From contig NZ_BMNE01000004.1 of NCBI RefSeq assembly GCF_014646295.1, forward strand, positions 62,001 through 126,000: a stretch of DNA of 64,000 bases, read 5' to 3'. This document shows positions 43,194 through 51,716 of the stretch, one piece after another. The notes beneath the pieces are model-generated. The model saw nothing but the letters and a program-made list of their open reading frames with translations, had not been told where the DNA came from and made no database searches. The stretch comes from Nocardia rhizosphaerihabitans (GTDB taxonomy: Bacteria > Actinomycetota > Actinomycetes > Mycobacteriales > Mycobacteriaceae). Positions within the stretch are counted from its first letter, which is position 1. Each line of letters opens with the position of its first letter. The translations under genes and the position numbers were made by a program.

Positions 43194-43663
43194 GAGTCGG
43201 CATCGGCAGCGACGTGCACCCCATCGAGCCGGGCCGCCCCTGCTGGATGGCGGGCCTGCTGTTCCCCGACGCCGACGGCTGCGCGGGCCACTCCGACGGT
43301 GACGTCGCCGCGCACGCCCTCTGCGACGCGCTGCTGTCGGCCGCGGGCCTCGGCGATGTCGGCGCGGTCTTCGGCGTCGGCCGTCCCGAATGGGCCGGTG
43401 TCACCGGCGCCGCCATGCTCACCGAGGTCCGCAGGCTGCTGGCCGGGGAAGGTTTCACCGTCGTCAATGCCGCGGTGCAGGTCATCGGCAATCGGCCGAA
43501 GATCGGCCCGCGCCGCGTCGAGGCGCAGAAGGTGCTCGGCGAATTACTCGACGCACCCGTTTCGGTGTCGGGCACGACCACCGACGGGCTCGGCCTGACC
43601 GGCCGTGGTGAGGGTGTCGCCGCCATCGCCACCTGTCTGCTGGCGGAGTGTCCGCAGCCCTGA
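43190..43663 (+). CDS. ispF: 2-C-methyl-D-erythritol 2,4-cyclodiphosphate synthase
   Basis: A later MEP-pathway step, acting on the product of IspD and IspE. The 157-residue protein has the metal ligands Asp8 and His10 in GSDVHPIE and His42 in the ALCDALL region (GHSDGDVAAHALCDALLSA), and C-terminal TTTDGLGLTGRGEGVAAIA. The last gene of the carD-ispD-ispF run. Confidence 0.95.
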   Translation: MRVGIGSDVHPIEPGRPCWMAGLLFPDADGCAGHSDGDVAAHALCDALLSAAGLGDVGAVFGVGRPEWAGVTGAAMLTEVRRLLAGEGFTVVNAAVQVIGNRPKIGPRRVEAQKVLGELLDAPVSVSGTTTDGLGLTGRGEGVAAIATCLLAECPQP

Positions 43664-43763
43664 CGGGCCGCGAATTCTCCGCCTGATCAACGCCGCTTCC
43701 CGCGCTCGGCGAATCGTTGCGAGCCACGAACCGGCCGGTCATCCTCACGCCCATCCCACCGAC

Positions 43764-43769
43764 TAGGAT
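43764..43769 (+). promoter_or_regulatory. -10 box (TAGGAT) for a leaderless cysS transcript
   Basis: TAGGAT ends 8 bases before GTG 43778; no Shine-Dalgarno is apparent upstream. Confidence 0.45.
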
Positions 43770-43777
43770 CGAATGCC

Positions 43778-45181
43778 GTGACCTTGCGCCTTTTTGACAC
43801 CGACACGCGGACCCTGCGGGAATTCACCCCGCTGGTCCCCGGCCGTGCCTCGGTGTATCTGTGTGGGGCCACCGTGCAGGGTCAGCCCCATATCGGGCAT
43901 GTGCGCAGCGGCGTCGCCTTCGACGTGCTGCGCCGCTGGCTGCTCGCGCACGACTACGACGTGTGGTTCATCCGCAATGTCACCGATATCGACGACAAGA
44001 TCCTGAACAAGGCCGCCGAGGCGGGCAGGCCGTGGTGGGAGTGGGCCGCCACGCACGAGCGCGCCTTCGACTCCGCCTACGAGATGCTCGGCGTCCTGCC
44101 GCCCTCGGCCGAACCGCGCGCCACCGGCCACATCACCCAGATGGTCGGGCTGATGGAGCGGCTGATCGAACGCGGGCACGCCTATGCCGCCGACGGTGAC
44201 GTCTACTTCGACGTGCTGAGCTGGCCGAACTACGGCGAACTGTCCGGCCACAAACTCGACGACGTGCACCAGGGCGAGACCCCGACCCGCGGCAAGCGCG
44301 ACCCCCGCGACTTCACGCTGTGGAAGGCCGCCAAGCCGGGCGAGCCGAGCTGGCCGTCGCCGTGGGGCCCCGGCCGCCCCGGCTGGCACCTGGAATGCTC
44401 CGCGATGGCCGAGTTCTATCTCGGCCCCGAATTTGATATCCACTGCGGTGGAATGGATTTGATATTCCCGCACCACGAGAACGAGATCGCTCAGTCCAAG
44501 GCGTCCGGCGACGGATTCGCGCGTTACTGGCTGCACAACGGCTGGGTGACGATGGGCGGGGAGAAGATGTCGAAGTCGCTCGGCAATGTGCTCTCGGTGC
44601 CGAATGTGCTCAGCCGGGTCCGCCCGGTCGAATTGCGTTTCTACCTGGGCAGCGCGCATTACCGTTCGATGCTCGAATATTCCGACAAAGCGCTCGACGA
44701 CGCGGTCGCCTCGTATCAGCGCATCGAGGCATTCGTCCATCGCGTGCTCGACCGGGCAGGCGAGGTCCCGGTCGGTAAATGGACCGACGGATTCGCCGCC
44801 GCGCTCGACGACGATCTGGCGATTCCGAAGGCGCTGGCCGAAATTCACCACGTGGTGCACGAGGGCAATCGCGCGCTGGAGGCAGGCGCAGTCGAGACCG
44901 CGGCCGAGCTGGCGGGCCAGGTCCGCGCGATGCTCGGCATCCTCGGGGCCGACCCGCTCGACGCGCACTGGTACACCCCCGCCGACAACTCGGCGGCGCT
45001 CGACGCACTCGATGTGCTGGTCCGCTCCGAGCTGGATCGCCGGGCGAGCGCGCGGGCGGACAAGAACTGGGCAGAAGCCGATGCCGCACGGGATCGGCTC
45101 GTCGCAGCGGGTATCGAGGTCACCGATACCCCGCAGGGGCCGGAATGGTCGCTGGGCGCATCGAGCGGAAAGGCGAACTGA
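43778..45181 (+). CDS. cysS: Cysteinyl-tRNA synthetase
   Basis: A 467-residue class I synthetase. HIGH motif in GQPHIGHVRSGVAFD; KMSKS in GEKMSKSLGN; zinc ligands begin with CGATV and include WHLECSAM and the HHENE segment. The C-terminal helical domain (about 320-467) binds the anticodon stem. Its stop overlaps the rlmB ATG by one base. Confidence 0.95.
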   Translation: MTLRLFDTDTRTLREFTPLVPGRASVYLCGATVQGQPHIGHVRSGVAFDVLRRWLLAHDYDVWFIRNVTDIDDKILNKAAEAGRPWWEWAATHERAFDSAYEMLGVLPPSAEPRATGHITQMVGLMERLIERGHAYAADGDVYFDVLSWPNYGELSGHKLDDVHQGETPTRGKRDPRDFTLWKAAKPGEPSWPSPWGPGRPGWHLECSAMAEFYLGPEFDIHCGGMDLIFPHHENEIAQSKASGDGFARYWLHNGWVTMGGEKMSKSLGNVLSVPNVLSRVRPVELRFYLGSAHYRSMLEYSDKALDDAVASYQRIEAFVHRVLDRAGEVPVGKWTDGFAAALDDDLAIPKALAEIHHVVHEGNRALEAGAVETAAELAGQVRAMLGILGADPLDAHWYTPADNSAALDALDVLVRSELDRRASARADKNWAEADAARDRLVAAGIEVTDTPQGPEWSLGASSGKAN

Positions 45182-46164
45182 TGGCAGGCAATTCACAGCG
45201 ACGCGGAGCAATCAGGAAGGGCGGCACCAAGAAGGGTGCCGTCGTCGGTTCCGGCGGCAAGCGCCGTCGCGGACTGGAGGGCCGGGGCGCGACCCCGCCC
45301 GCCGAGGCCCGCACCAAGCATCCCGCCGCCAAGCGCGCCGCGGCCGCCGCGAAAGCCAAAGCGGCGCAGTCGCGTCCGTCCGGCAAGGCCGGTGTGCCGC
45401 GGGTCGGCCGCAAGTCCGACGACGGTCCCGAGTTGGTACTCGGCCGCAACCCGGTGCTCGAGTGCCTGCGCGCCGAGGTGCCGGCGACCGCGCTGTACGT
45501 GGCCGTCGGCACCGAGAACGACGACCGGCTCTCCGAGAGCGTGCAGCGCGCCGCCGATCTCGGCATCTCGATCCTGGAGGTGCCGCGCACCGATCTGGAT
45601 CGGTTGAGCGCCAACGGTTTGCACCAGGGCGTCGCCCTGCAGGTGCCGCCGTACCGCTACGCCCACCCGGACGACCTGATGGACCGGGTGAAGACCTCCG
45701 GCGAGCCGGGGCTGCTCGTCGCCCTGGACAACATCTCCGACCCGCGTAACCTCGGCGCGGTCATCCGCTCGGTGGCCGCGTTCGGCGGTCAGGGCGTGGT
45801 GATTCCGCAGCGCCGCAGTGCCAGCGTCACCGCGGTGGCGTGGCGCACGAGCGCCGGCGCCGCGGCCCGGCTGCCCGTCGCCAGGGCGACCAACCTGACC
45901 CGCACGCTCAAGGACTGGGCCTCGCAGGGCTTCCAGATCGTCGGCCTCGACGCGGGCGGCGACACCCCCCTCGACGAATTCGACGGCAGCATGCCGACGG
46001 TCGTCGTCGTCGGTTCCGAGGGCAAGGGCCTCTCGCGCCTGGTTCGCGAGAACTGCGACTCGATCCTGAGCATCCCGATGGCAGGCCCGGTCGAGTCGCT
46101 CAACGCCTCGGTCGCCGCCGGTGTCGTCCTCGCCGACATCGCCCGACAGCGCCGTCTGGGCTGA
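45181..46164 (+). CDS. rlmB: 23S rRNA 2'-O-methyltransferase RlmB/TrmH-like
   Basis: A 327-residue SPOUT methyltransferase. The first ~85 residues are very Lys/Arg/Ala-rich and probably bind RNA without a fold. The L30e-like substrate domain begins at LVLGRNPVLECLRAEV. The SPOUT domain has ALDNISDPRNLGAVIRS, VVGSEGKGLSRLV and IPMAGPVESLNASVA, the knotted cofactor site. Follows cysS by one-base overlap, as Rv3579c follows cysS1. Confidence 0.92.
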   Translation: MAGNSQRRGAIRKGGTKKGAVVGSGGKRRRGLEGRGATPPAEARTKHPAAKRAAAAAKAKAAQSRPSGKAGVPRVGRKSDDGPELVLGRNPVLECLRAEVPATALYVAVGTENDDRLSESVQRAADLGISILEVPRTDLDRLSANGLHQGVALQVPPYRYAHPDDLMDRVKTSGEPGLLVALDNISDPRNLGAVIRSVAAFGGQGVVIPQRRSASVTAVAWRTSAGAAARLPVARATNLTRTLKDWASQGFQIVGLDAGGDTPLDEFDGSMPTVVVVGSEGKGLSRLVRENCDSILSIPMAGPVESLNASVAAGVVLADIARQRRLG

Positions 46165-46324
46165 ATTTTCTGAGCGCTGGCGCGCTCGAGGTCGCGGCCC
46201 CTCGCGTCCCGCCGGTCAGGCACCGTTGCTTGCTCCTTCGTCGCCTGCGCAACGGCGCCTGACCGGCGGGACGGCCGCGACGGCCGCTTCGCGGCCTGCC
46301 CCTCCTCGAGGTCGGGGCGTGCTC
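46159..46324. repeat. Dispersed palindromic repeat, copy 2
   Basis: Nearly the same as 2421-2588. Pairing arms: GTCGCGGCC (46191-46199) with GGCCGCGAC (46273-46281); GTCCCGCCGGTCAGGC (46206-46221) with 46257-46272; CCGTTGC (46223-46229) with GCAACGG (46249-46255). This gives over 30 base pairs with small bulges and a loop of about 19 bases. It begins in the last codons of rlmB, just as copy 1 begins in the last codons of its gene. Confidence 0.8.
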
Positions 46325-46382
46325 GGCCAGGTTTGTTTTGCCGCTGCGCGCGTAGTGCGGCGTCAGTGGCCCTCGTGCACAG

Positions 46383-46388
46383 TAGAAT
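46383..46388 (+). promoter_or_regulatory. -10 box (TAGAAT) for a leaderless transcript
   Basis: TAGAAT ends 7 bases before GTG 46396, fitting a leaderless mRNA. Confidence 0.5.
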
Positions 46389-46395
46389 TCGGTGC

Positions 46396-46674
46396 GTGGC
46401 GATACCCAACCAGCCGATCGGTGAGACGGTCGAGCACCCGCAGGCCAACCTGATCCTCGTGCTCGGGCTGCTCAGCCCGTTCTGCTGCGGGATCTTCGGG
46501 CCGGTCGCGTGGGTGCTCGGCAAGCGGGCGCTCAATCAGATCGACGAGTCCTACGGCGCGCTGTCCGGGCGCTCCCAGGTGATGATCGGGTACATCGCGG
46601 GCATCATCGGCACCATCTTGATGGTGATGTTCGCGTTGCTGTATCTGGCGGGATCCTGCAACGGAAACTTCTGA
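46396..46674 (+). CDS. DUF4190 membrane protein
   Basis: A 92-residue protein with two TM segments near residues 20-42 and 65-88. The DUF4190 pattern is ANLILVLGLLSPFCCGIFGPVAWVLGKRAL, with basic and acidic residues in the loop (QIDESYGALSGRSQ). Function unknown. The GTG start is set by the TAGAAT box. It converges on the enoyl-CoA hydratase gene, 3 bases apart. Confidence 0.8.
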   Translation: MAIPNQPIGETVEHPQANLILVLGLLSPFCCGIFGPVAWVLGKRALNQIDESYGALSGRSQVMIGYIAGIIGTILMVMFALLYLAGSCNGNF

Positions 46675-46677
46675 CCG

Positions 46678-47481
46678 TCAGTCCAGGCTGGGACGTTCCT
46701 CGGGGACGTCCCAGGCAGGCCATTCGGTGCTGACGCGGCCCGTCCACTTCGGCTGACGCCGTTCCTTGAACGCGGCCATCGCCTCGCCGCCGTCGACGCT
46801 CTTGGCGACGTGGGTGTTGAGCTCGGTCTCGAGCTGCCCGACGACGGCCGGCGTCATGCCGAGGCTCTCCCAGATCAGCCGCTTGGTCAGCGCGACCGGC
46901 AGCGGCGCGGGCCCGTTGGCGATGTCGTGGGCGACCGACAGCGCGGTCGGCAGCACCTCGCCCGCGGGCAGGCTGGCATTGGCCAGGCCCATCGACTTGG
47001 CCTCGTCGCCGTCGAAGGTGCGCCCGGTCAGCATGATGTCGGCGGCATTGGCCAGCCCGGCCAGCCGCGGCACCGTCCAGTGCGCGTAGCCGTCGGCGAG
47101 CACGCCCCGGCGCACCTGGCTGAGCCCGTAGACGGCGTCGGCGGCGAAATACCGCAGGTCGCACTGCAACGCCAGCGCCAGGCCGATCCCGACGGCGTGG
47201 CCGTTGACGGCGGCGATCACCGGCTTGCGGACCTGCCACGGCGGCGGATCGAGGGTGGCGCTCACCTCGCCCGCGCGGGCCGACAGATCGGCGCCGGCGC
47301 AGAAGGCGGGCGCGGTGCCGGTGATGACGACGGCGCGGATCGCGTCCTCGATGTCGCAGCGGTGCAGCGCGGCGCTCAGCTCGGCCGCCATCTTCTCGGT
47401 GACTGCGTTCTGCTGCGCCGGACGATTGAGCGTGAGCACGGCGACCCCGGCAGAGACATCGACGAGCAGTTCCGAACTCAT
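46678..47481 (-). CDS. Enoyl-CoA hydratase/isomerase family protein
   Basis: A 267-residue crotonase-fold protein. Oxyanion-hole segments ITGTAPAFCAGADLSA and VIAAVNGHAVGIGLALALQCDLR are clear; at the usual catalytic positions I see LSQVRRGVLADG, where the common first Glu is not obvious, so isomerase or another crotonase chemistry is possible. It lies 26 bases from the acyl-CoA dehydrogenase gene on the same strand, indicating a fatty-acyl or related CoA pathway. Confidence 0.85.
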   Translation of the reverse strand: MSSELLVDVSAGVAVLTLNRPAQQNAVTEKMAAELSAALHRCDIEDAIRAVVITGTAPAFCAGADLSARAGEVSATLDPPPWQVRKPVIAAVNGHAVGIGLALALQCDLRYFAADAVYGLSQVRRGVLADGYAHWTVPRLAGLANAADIMLTGRTFDGDEAKSMGLANASLPAGEVLPTALSVAHDIANGPAPLPVALTKRLIWESLGMTPAVVGQLETELNTHVAKSVDGGEAMAAFKERRQPKWTGRVSTEWPAWDVPEERPSLD

Positions 47482-47507
47482 GGGATCGAATGGTAGTGGT
47501 AGTGGAT

Positions 47508-48680
47508 TCACTCGCGCAGCAAGTGTCTCCCGATGGCGTACTTGTGGACTTCGGTCGGGCCGTCGTAGAGGCGGAACGCGCGCATGTCCCGGAACAGCAT
47601 CTCCACGACCGTCTCGTCGCTGATCCCGATCCCGCCGAGCACCTGCACACAGCGGTCGGTGACCTTGAACAGCTCCTCGGAGACATAGGACTTGGCCATC
47701 GAGGATTCGTGCCTGGCCTGCTGCCCCTGATCCATCAGCCAGCAGCTGTGCCAGATCGTCAGCCTGCACTGGTGCAGCGCCACCTCGTTGTCGGCGAGCA
47801 TGAACGACACTCCCTCGTGTTCGCCGATCGGCTTGCCGAAGGCGGTGCGGGTGCGCGCGTAGTCCAGCGCGATGCTCTGGGCGCGTTCGGCCGCGCCGAG
47901 CCAGCGCATGCAGTGGGTGAGCCGGGCGGGTGCCAGCCGCAGCTGGGCGTAGCGCAGGGCCTGCCCGGTGCGACCCAGCACGGCCGACGGCGGCAGCGTC
48001 AGGTTCTCGAACCGCACCACCGCGTGCCCGCCGACGTAGTTGCGGTCCATCGTGTTCATGATCCGCTCGATGACGATGCCCTCGGTGTCACCGTCGGTGA
48101 GGAACAGCGTCGGCCCGGCGGGCAGGTGCGGGTTCTCGGCAAGGAGCGCCATGATGATCCAGGTCTTGGCCCCGTCGGCGCCGGTGATCAGCCACTTGCG
48201 CCCGTTGACGACGAAGTTCTCCCCATCGAAGACCGCCTCGGTGCTCAGCTGACCGGGATCGGAGCCGGCGCCGCCGGGTTCGGTCATCGCGAACACCGAG
48301 CGCTGCTCACCCCGGATCACCGGCATCAGATACCGGTCGACCTGGTCGGGGTCGGCGATCTTGCCGAGCAGGAACATATTGCCCTCGTCGGGTGCGGCGC
48401 AGTTCATCGCGACCGGGCCGAGCGTCGACCAGCCGGCGGCCTCGTAGACGAGCGCCTGCTCGACATGGGACAGCCCGAGCCCGCCGTACTCGACCGGCGC
48501 CTGCACCGTGAGCAGCTTCTCCGCCCGCGCCAGTTCGACGAGTTCGGCGCGCAGTTCGTCGGTCGGCCCGTGCGCAGTGAGGCGCGGATCGCGTTCGAAC
48601 GGAACGATCTGCTCGGCGACGAAGGCCCGAACCCGATCCCGCAGCGTGGCCAGATCATCCGGAACACTGAAGTCGATCAT
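47508..48680 (-). CDS. Acyl-CoA dehydrogenase
   Basis: A 390-residue flavoprotein of the ACAD family. N-terminal helical domain (PDDLATLRDRVRAFVAEQIVP), the FAMTEPGGAGSD substrate/FAD loop, ITGADGAKTWIIM, and the C-terminal ARTRTAFGKPIGEHEGVSFMLAD and CVQVLGGIGIS. It resembles the long-chain or plant-type branch with a YDGPTEVHKYAIGRHLL end. Substrate not known. It precedes the hydratase in the transcribed direction. Confidence 0.88.
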   Translation of the reverse strand: MIDFSVPDDLATLRDRVRAFVAEQIVPFERDPRLTAHGPTDELRAELVELARAEKLLTVQAPVEYGGLGLSHVEQALVYEAAGWSTLGPVAMNCAAPDEGNMFLLGKIADPDQVDRYLMPVIRGEQRSVFAMTEPGGAGSDPGQLSTEAVFDGENFVVNGRKWLITGADGAKTWIIMALLAENPHLPAGPTLFLTDGDTEGIVIERIMNTMDRNYVGGHAVVRFENLTLPPSAVLGRTGQALRYAQLRLAPARLTHCMRWLGAAERAQSIALDYARTRTAFGKPIGEHEGVSFMLADNEVALHQCRLTIWHSCWLMDQGQQARHESSMAKSYVSEELFKVTDRCVQVLGGIGISDETVVEMLFRDMRAFRLYDGPTEVHKYAIGRHLLRE

Positions 48681-48782
48681 GCTGTGTATTTTGCGCGCGA
48701 GCGTGCGCAGGTCGCGGCTGTTTGGGACTATCGTCAGCCCGGAATCAGACGGGTGGCGCCCAGTCGGCCGATCATGACAGGG

Positions 48783-49649
48783 TCAGCGTGCGCCGGCCAG
48801 CTGCCGGTTGCGGTATCCGACGAACCGGCACACCAGGTAGATAGTGAACGAGATCCCGGTGACGAAGGTCGACACCGGGACGCCCGGCGCCAGCGACAAC
48901 AGCAACCCGCCCACCGCCGACACCTCGGCGAAGATCACCGACAGCACCGTCGCCCGCAGCGGACTCGCGGTCAGCTGCGCGGCGGCGGCGGCCGGGGTGA
49001 TCAGCAGCGCGAGTACCAGCAGCGCCCCGACGATCTGCACGCCGAACGCGGCGGTGATACCGAGCAGGACCGCGAACACCACCGACAGCGCCCGCACCGG
49101 CACCCCGCGCGCGATCGCGACCTCGGGATCGGAACTGGCGAACAGCAGCGGCCGGTAGACCACGGCCAGCACCGCGAGCACGGCCGCGGTGCAGGTGACC
49201 AGCAGCGCGAGCCCGTCGTAGCCGACGCTGGCGACCTGCCCGGTCAGCAGCGAGAACTTCGATCCGGCCCGGTCGGGCGCGAGCCACAGGAACAGCACCG
49301 ACAGGCCGAGCCCGAACGAGAGCACCACCGCGATCACCGAATCACGCTCGCGCGCACGGGAACCCAGCCAGCCGAACAGCACGGCCGCGACCACCGAGCC
49401 GGCGATCGCGCCGATCCCGACCCCGACACCGGCCAGCAGCGCCGCCGACGCGCCGGTCAGCGAGAGCTCGCTGGTGCCGTGCACGGCGAACGACATCTGC
49501 CTGCTGACGATCAGCGGCCCGATCAGCCCGGCGAGCAGACCGAGCAGCGCGCTGGCCAGCAGCGCCTGCTGCACGAAGTCGTAGCTGAGCAGGTCGGCGG
49601 TGGTGCCGATGTCGAACATCTGGTGCAGGACCTTGGTGAGCTTGTCCAT
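48783..49649 (-). CDS. Zinc/manganese-type ABC transporter permease
   Basis: A 288-residue membrane protein of the ZnuB/AztB family with eight or so TM segments. MSFAVHGTSELSLTGASAALL and ALLVLALLITPAAAAAQLT are typical. Start at ATG 49649 overlaps the ATPase stop (ATGA). Third gene of the binding protein-ATPase-permease operon. Confidence 0.9.
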   Translation of the reverse strand: MDKLTKVLHQMFDIGTTADLLSYDFVQQALLASALLGLLAGLIGPLIVSRQMSFAVHGTSELSLTGASAALLAGVGVGIGAIAGSVVAAVLFGWLGSRARERDSVIAVVLSFGLGLSVLFLWLAPDRAGSKFSLLTGQVASVGYDGLALLVTCTAAVLAVLAVVYRPLLFASSDPEVAIARGVPVRALSVVFAVLLGITAAFGVQIVGALLVLALLITPAAAAAQLTASPLRATVLSVIFAEVSAVGGLLLSLAPGVPVSTFVTGISFTIYLVCRFVGYRNRQLAGAR

Positions 49650-50491
49650 CAGGCGGTACCGCCGAGGGCGTCCATGTCGTCGCCGGTCCCGACGACGACC
49701 AGCCGGTCGCGCACCCGCAGGACCTCGACCTCGGTGCCGTAGAGCTCCGACAGCGTCGCCGAGGTCATCACCTCGTCGGGCGTGCCGATCCGGAACTCGC
49801 CGTCGACGAGGTAGAGCACCCGGTCGACCAGCGGCAGGATCGGGTTGATCTCGTGAGTGACGAACAGGACCGCCGTGTCGTGCTCGCGGCGGCGCTTGTC
49901 GACCAATTCGGCGACCAGCCGCTGATTGGCCAGGTCCAGGCTCAGCAGCGGCTCGTCGCACAGCAGCACCGACGGATCGCCGACGAGCGCCTGCGCGACC
50001 CGCAGCCGCTGCTGTTCACCACCGGAGAGCGTCTCGAGCGGTGCGTGCGCGAAACTCTGCGCCCCGACCGCGGCGACGGCGGCCTCGACCTTGCGGGCCC
50101 GCTCGCCGCGACCACGCCAGCCCAGACCCCAGCGATGCCCGTCGACGCCGAGCCCGACGAGATCGACCCCGCGCAACTGCACCCCGGCGTCGATGGTCTT
50201 CTGCTGCGGGACATAGCCGATGCCGGGATTGCCGACATCGGCCTGCTTGCCCGCGACCTCCGCGGTGCCCGCCGTCAGGCCGAGCTTGCCGAGCAGCACC
50301 CGCAGCAGCGAGGTCTTGCCGGAACCGTTGGGGCCGAGGACCGCGATGAATTCCCCTGGCGCCACGTCGAGGTCGAGGTCGCGCCAGAGAGTGCGCCCAC
50401 CGAAGGACAGGGTGGCCCCGCGCAGCCGGATGGCCGCGGTGGCGGACGTCGTCGGCGCGACGGTCAGCGCTGCTTCCTCGGTTGTCGACAT
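49649..50491 (-). CDS. Zinc/manganese-type ABC transporter ATPase
   Basis: A 280-residue ATPase: Walker A GPNGSGKTSL, Q-loop IGYVPQQKTID, signature LSGGEQQRLRVA, Walker B VLLCDEPLLSLDL, switch histidine in FVTHEINPI. The C-terminal ~50 residues are an extra tail. It is between the metal-binding lipoprotein and permease genes. Confidence 0.92.
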   Translation of the reverse strand: MSTTEEAALTVAPTTSATAAIRLRGATLSFGGRTLWRDLDLDVAPGEFIAVLGPNGSGKTSLLRVLLGKLGLTAGTAEVAGKQADVGNPGIGYVPQQKTIDAGVQLRGVDLVGLGVDGHRWGLGWRGRGERARKVEAAVAAVGAQSFAHAPLETLSGGEQQRLRVAQALVGDPSVLLCDEPLLSLDLANQRLVAELVDKRRREHDTAVLFVTHEINPILPLVDRVLYLVDGEFRIGTPDEVMTSATLSELYGTEVEVLRVRDRLVVVGTGDDMDALGGTA

Positions 50492-50498
50492 GTCAGCC

Positions 50499-51383
50499 TC
50501 AGCGCAATGCCGCGGCGAGCGCCTTGGCGTTCGCGGTCTGCCACTGGACGTAATCCATACCGGCGGGCAAGGTCTCGGTGACCTCGACGACGGCGATGCC
50601 CGCGGTCTGCGCGGTGGCGCGCAGGTCCTGGGTGATCTTGTCCTCGGTCTGGCTGTTGTAGATCAGCGCCTTGACCTGCTTGCCGGTGATCAGGTCGCGG
50701 GTGGCGGCGACGGCGGCCGGGGCCGGGTCGGTCTCCTGCTCGATCGCTTCCTGGAACTCGTGCGGGGTCTTGTCCTGCGCGGTCGCGGCCACCAGCAGGT
50801 AGTGCGCGAGCGGCTCGGACTGGGCGACCGGCGCGTTCGGATGCTGGGTGGCGATGGTCCCGGTGATGGTGCTGACGCCGATCAGCTGGTTCTTGAAGGT
50901 GGTCGCCCGCTCGGTGTAGGCGGCGGAGTTGGCGCTGTCGAGCTCGCCGAGCTGGGCGGCGATCCGGTCGGCCACGGCGGCGACGGTGCTGACGTCGTAC
51001 CAGACGTGCTCGTTCTCGTCGCTCTTGTCGGCCCGCTGCTCGAACGCCTCGACGGTCCGCTTGTCCTTACCGGAGATCGCCTTCTCGATGAACTCGTCGT
51101 AGTGCCCGCCGTTGAACACGACCAGATCGGCATCGCTGATCTTGGCGGTATCGGTGGCCGAGGTCTCGAACGAGTGCGGGTCGGCGGCGGGGTCGCTGAT
51201 GATCGAGGTGACCTGGATATCAGGTCCGGCGACAGCGGTCGCGATGGATCCCCACACATTGGTGGAGGCCACGATCGACAGGCCGTCGGAATCCTTCGAG
51301 CCACTACCGCAGGCGGTGAGCACGACCGTGGCCGCCACTCCCGCCGTGAGACCGGCACACACGCGGGCGAATCGACTGTTCAC
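50499..51383 (-). CDS. Zinc/manganese-type substrate-binding lipoprotein
   Basis: A 294-residue ZnuA/AztC-type (cluster A-I) protein. Signal peptide with lipobox VLTAC, Cys near residue 25. Likely metal ligands: His in DPHSFE, His in EHVWYD, later His in AHYLL, and an acidic residue near the C-terminus. The histidine-rich loop of ZnuA is missing; a short acidic KSDENE segment occupies that region. Delivers zinc (or manganese) to the permease. Confidence 0.9.
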   Translation of the reverse strand: MNSRFARVCAGLTAGVAATVVLTACGSGSKDSDGLSIVASTNVWGSIATAVAGPDIQVTSIISDPAADPHSFETSATDTAKISDADLVVFNGGHYDEFIEKAISGKDKRTVEAFEQRADKSDENEHVWYDVSTVAAVADRIAAQLGELDSANSAAYTERATTFKNQLIGVSTITGTIATQHPNAPVAQSEPLAHYLLVAATAQDKTPHEFQEAIEQETDPAPAAVAATRDLITGKQVKALIYNSQTEDKITQDLRATAQTAGIAVVEVTETLPAGMDYVQWQTANAKALAAALR

Positions 51384-51429
51384 GCAGTACTCCTGGCCGT
51401 ACTCGATCAGGCAGGCTGTGCCCTAGATC

Positions 51430-51453
51430 ATAATGGAAACCGTTACCGTTTTA
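51430..51453. promoter_or_regulatory. Candidate metal-regulator (Zur-like) operator
   Basis: ATAATGGAAACCGTTACCGTTTTA, an AT-rich imperfect inverted repeat 47-70 bases before the binding-protein start, resembles the shape of Zur boxes of Actinobacteria (AT-rich flanks, GAAAAC/GTTTTC-like cores), but matches are partial. It would also contain the -10 region of the metal operon. Confidence 0.35.
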
Positions 51454-51492
51454 CTTTAGCAGGAACGAGTACCCGGTACGAACCACACCGAA

Positions 51493-51520
51493 AAGCCGGG
51501 CTCGAGTTCGAGCCCGGCTT
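51493..51520 (-). terminator. Intrinsic terminator downstream of the GH15 remnant
   Basis: A perfect 13-base stem (51493-51505 with 51508-51520). On the minus strand the stem ends GGCTTTT, giving a T-run. It lies directly behind the GH15 gene fragment at 51537-51705, so it probably belonged to the ancestral full gene. Confidence 0.7.
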
Positions 51521-51536
51521 GTCGAGACCGGCAGCC

Positions 51537-51705
51537 CCCGCCGATGAGCTGGTATGCCTCCATGGGTCAGGCGGCGCACGGGGGCACCCCCTCTTGCTGG
51601 GCAGGCTGTTGTCGTGTCTGTAGCGGTAGGCCGTTGCGCCGCTGCGCAATTCAGCCTCAGCTGCGGTGAAATGCGAGGTCGTCCGGGTCGATCCGCTCGC
51701 GATAC
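51537..51705 (-). pseudogene. Decayed 3' fragment of a GH15 gene
   Basis: About 165 bases align by eye to 55045-55215 of the intact otsB-GH15 gene. The best match is AEAELRSGATAYRYRHDN against TEAELRSGATVYRYHHDD, with small deletions on either side that break the frame. The remnant is followed by its own terminator. Identity is far from complete, so the fragment is old or comes from a paralogue. Confidence 0.65.
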
Positions 51706-51708
51706 CAT
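51703..51708 (+). promoter_or_regulatory. -10 box (TACCAT) for the WXG100 operon
   Basis: TACCAT ends 8 bases before ATG 51717, compatible with leaderless transcription of the four-gene cassette. No other promoter-like element is visible between 51706 and 54798. Confidence 0.4.
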
Positions 51709-51716
51709 CGCGGACT

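Noticed and set aside
47490..49742. 750-codon forward open frame over the acyl-CoA dehydrogenase and permease genes
   Set aside because: Low-complexity Arg/Gln/His/Asp-rich translation, antisense to two well-supported genes.
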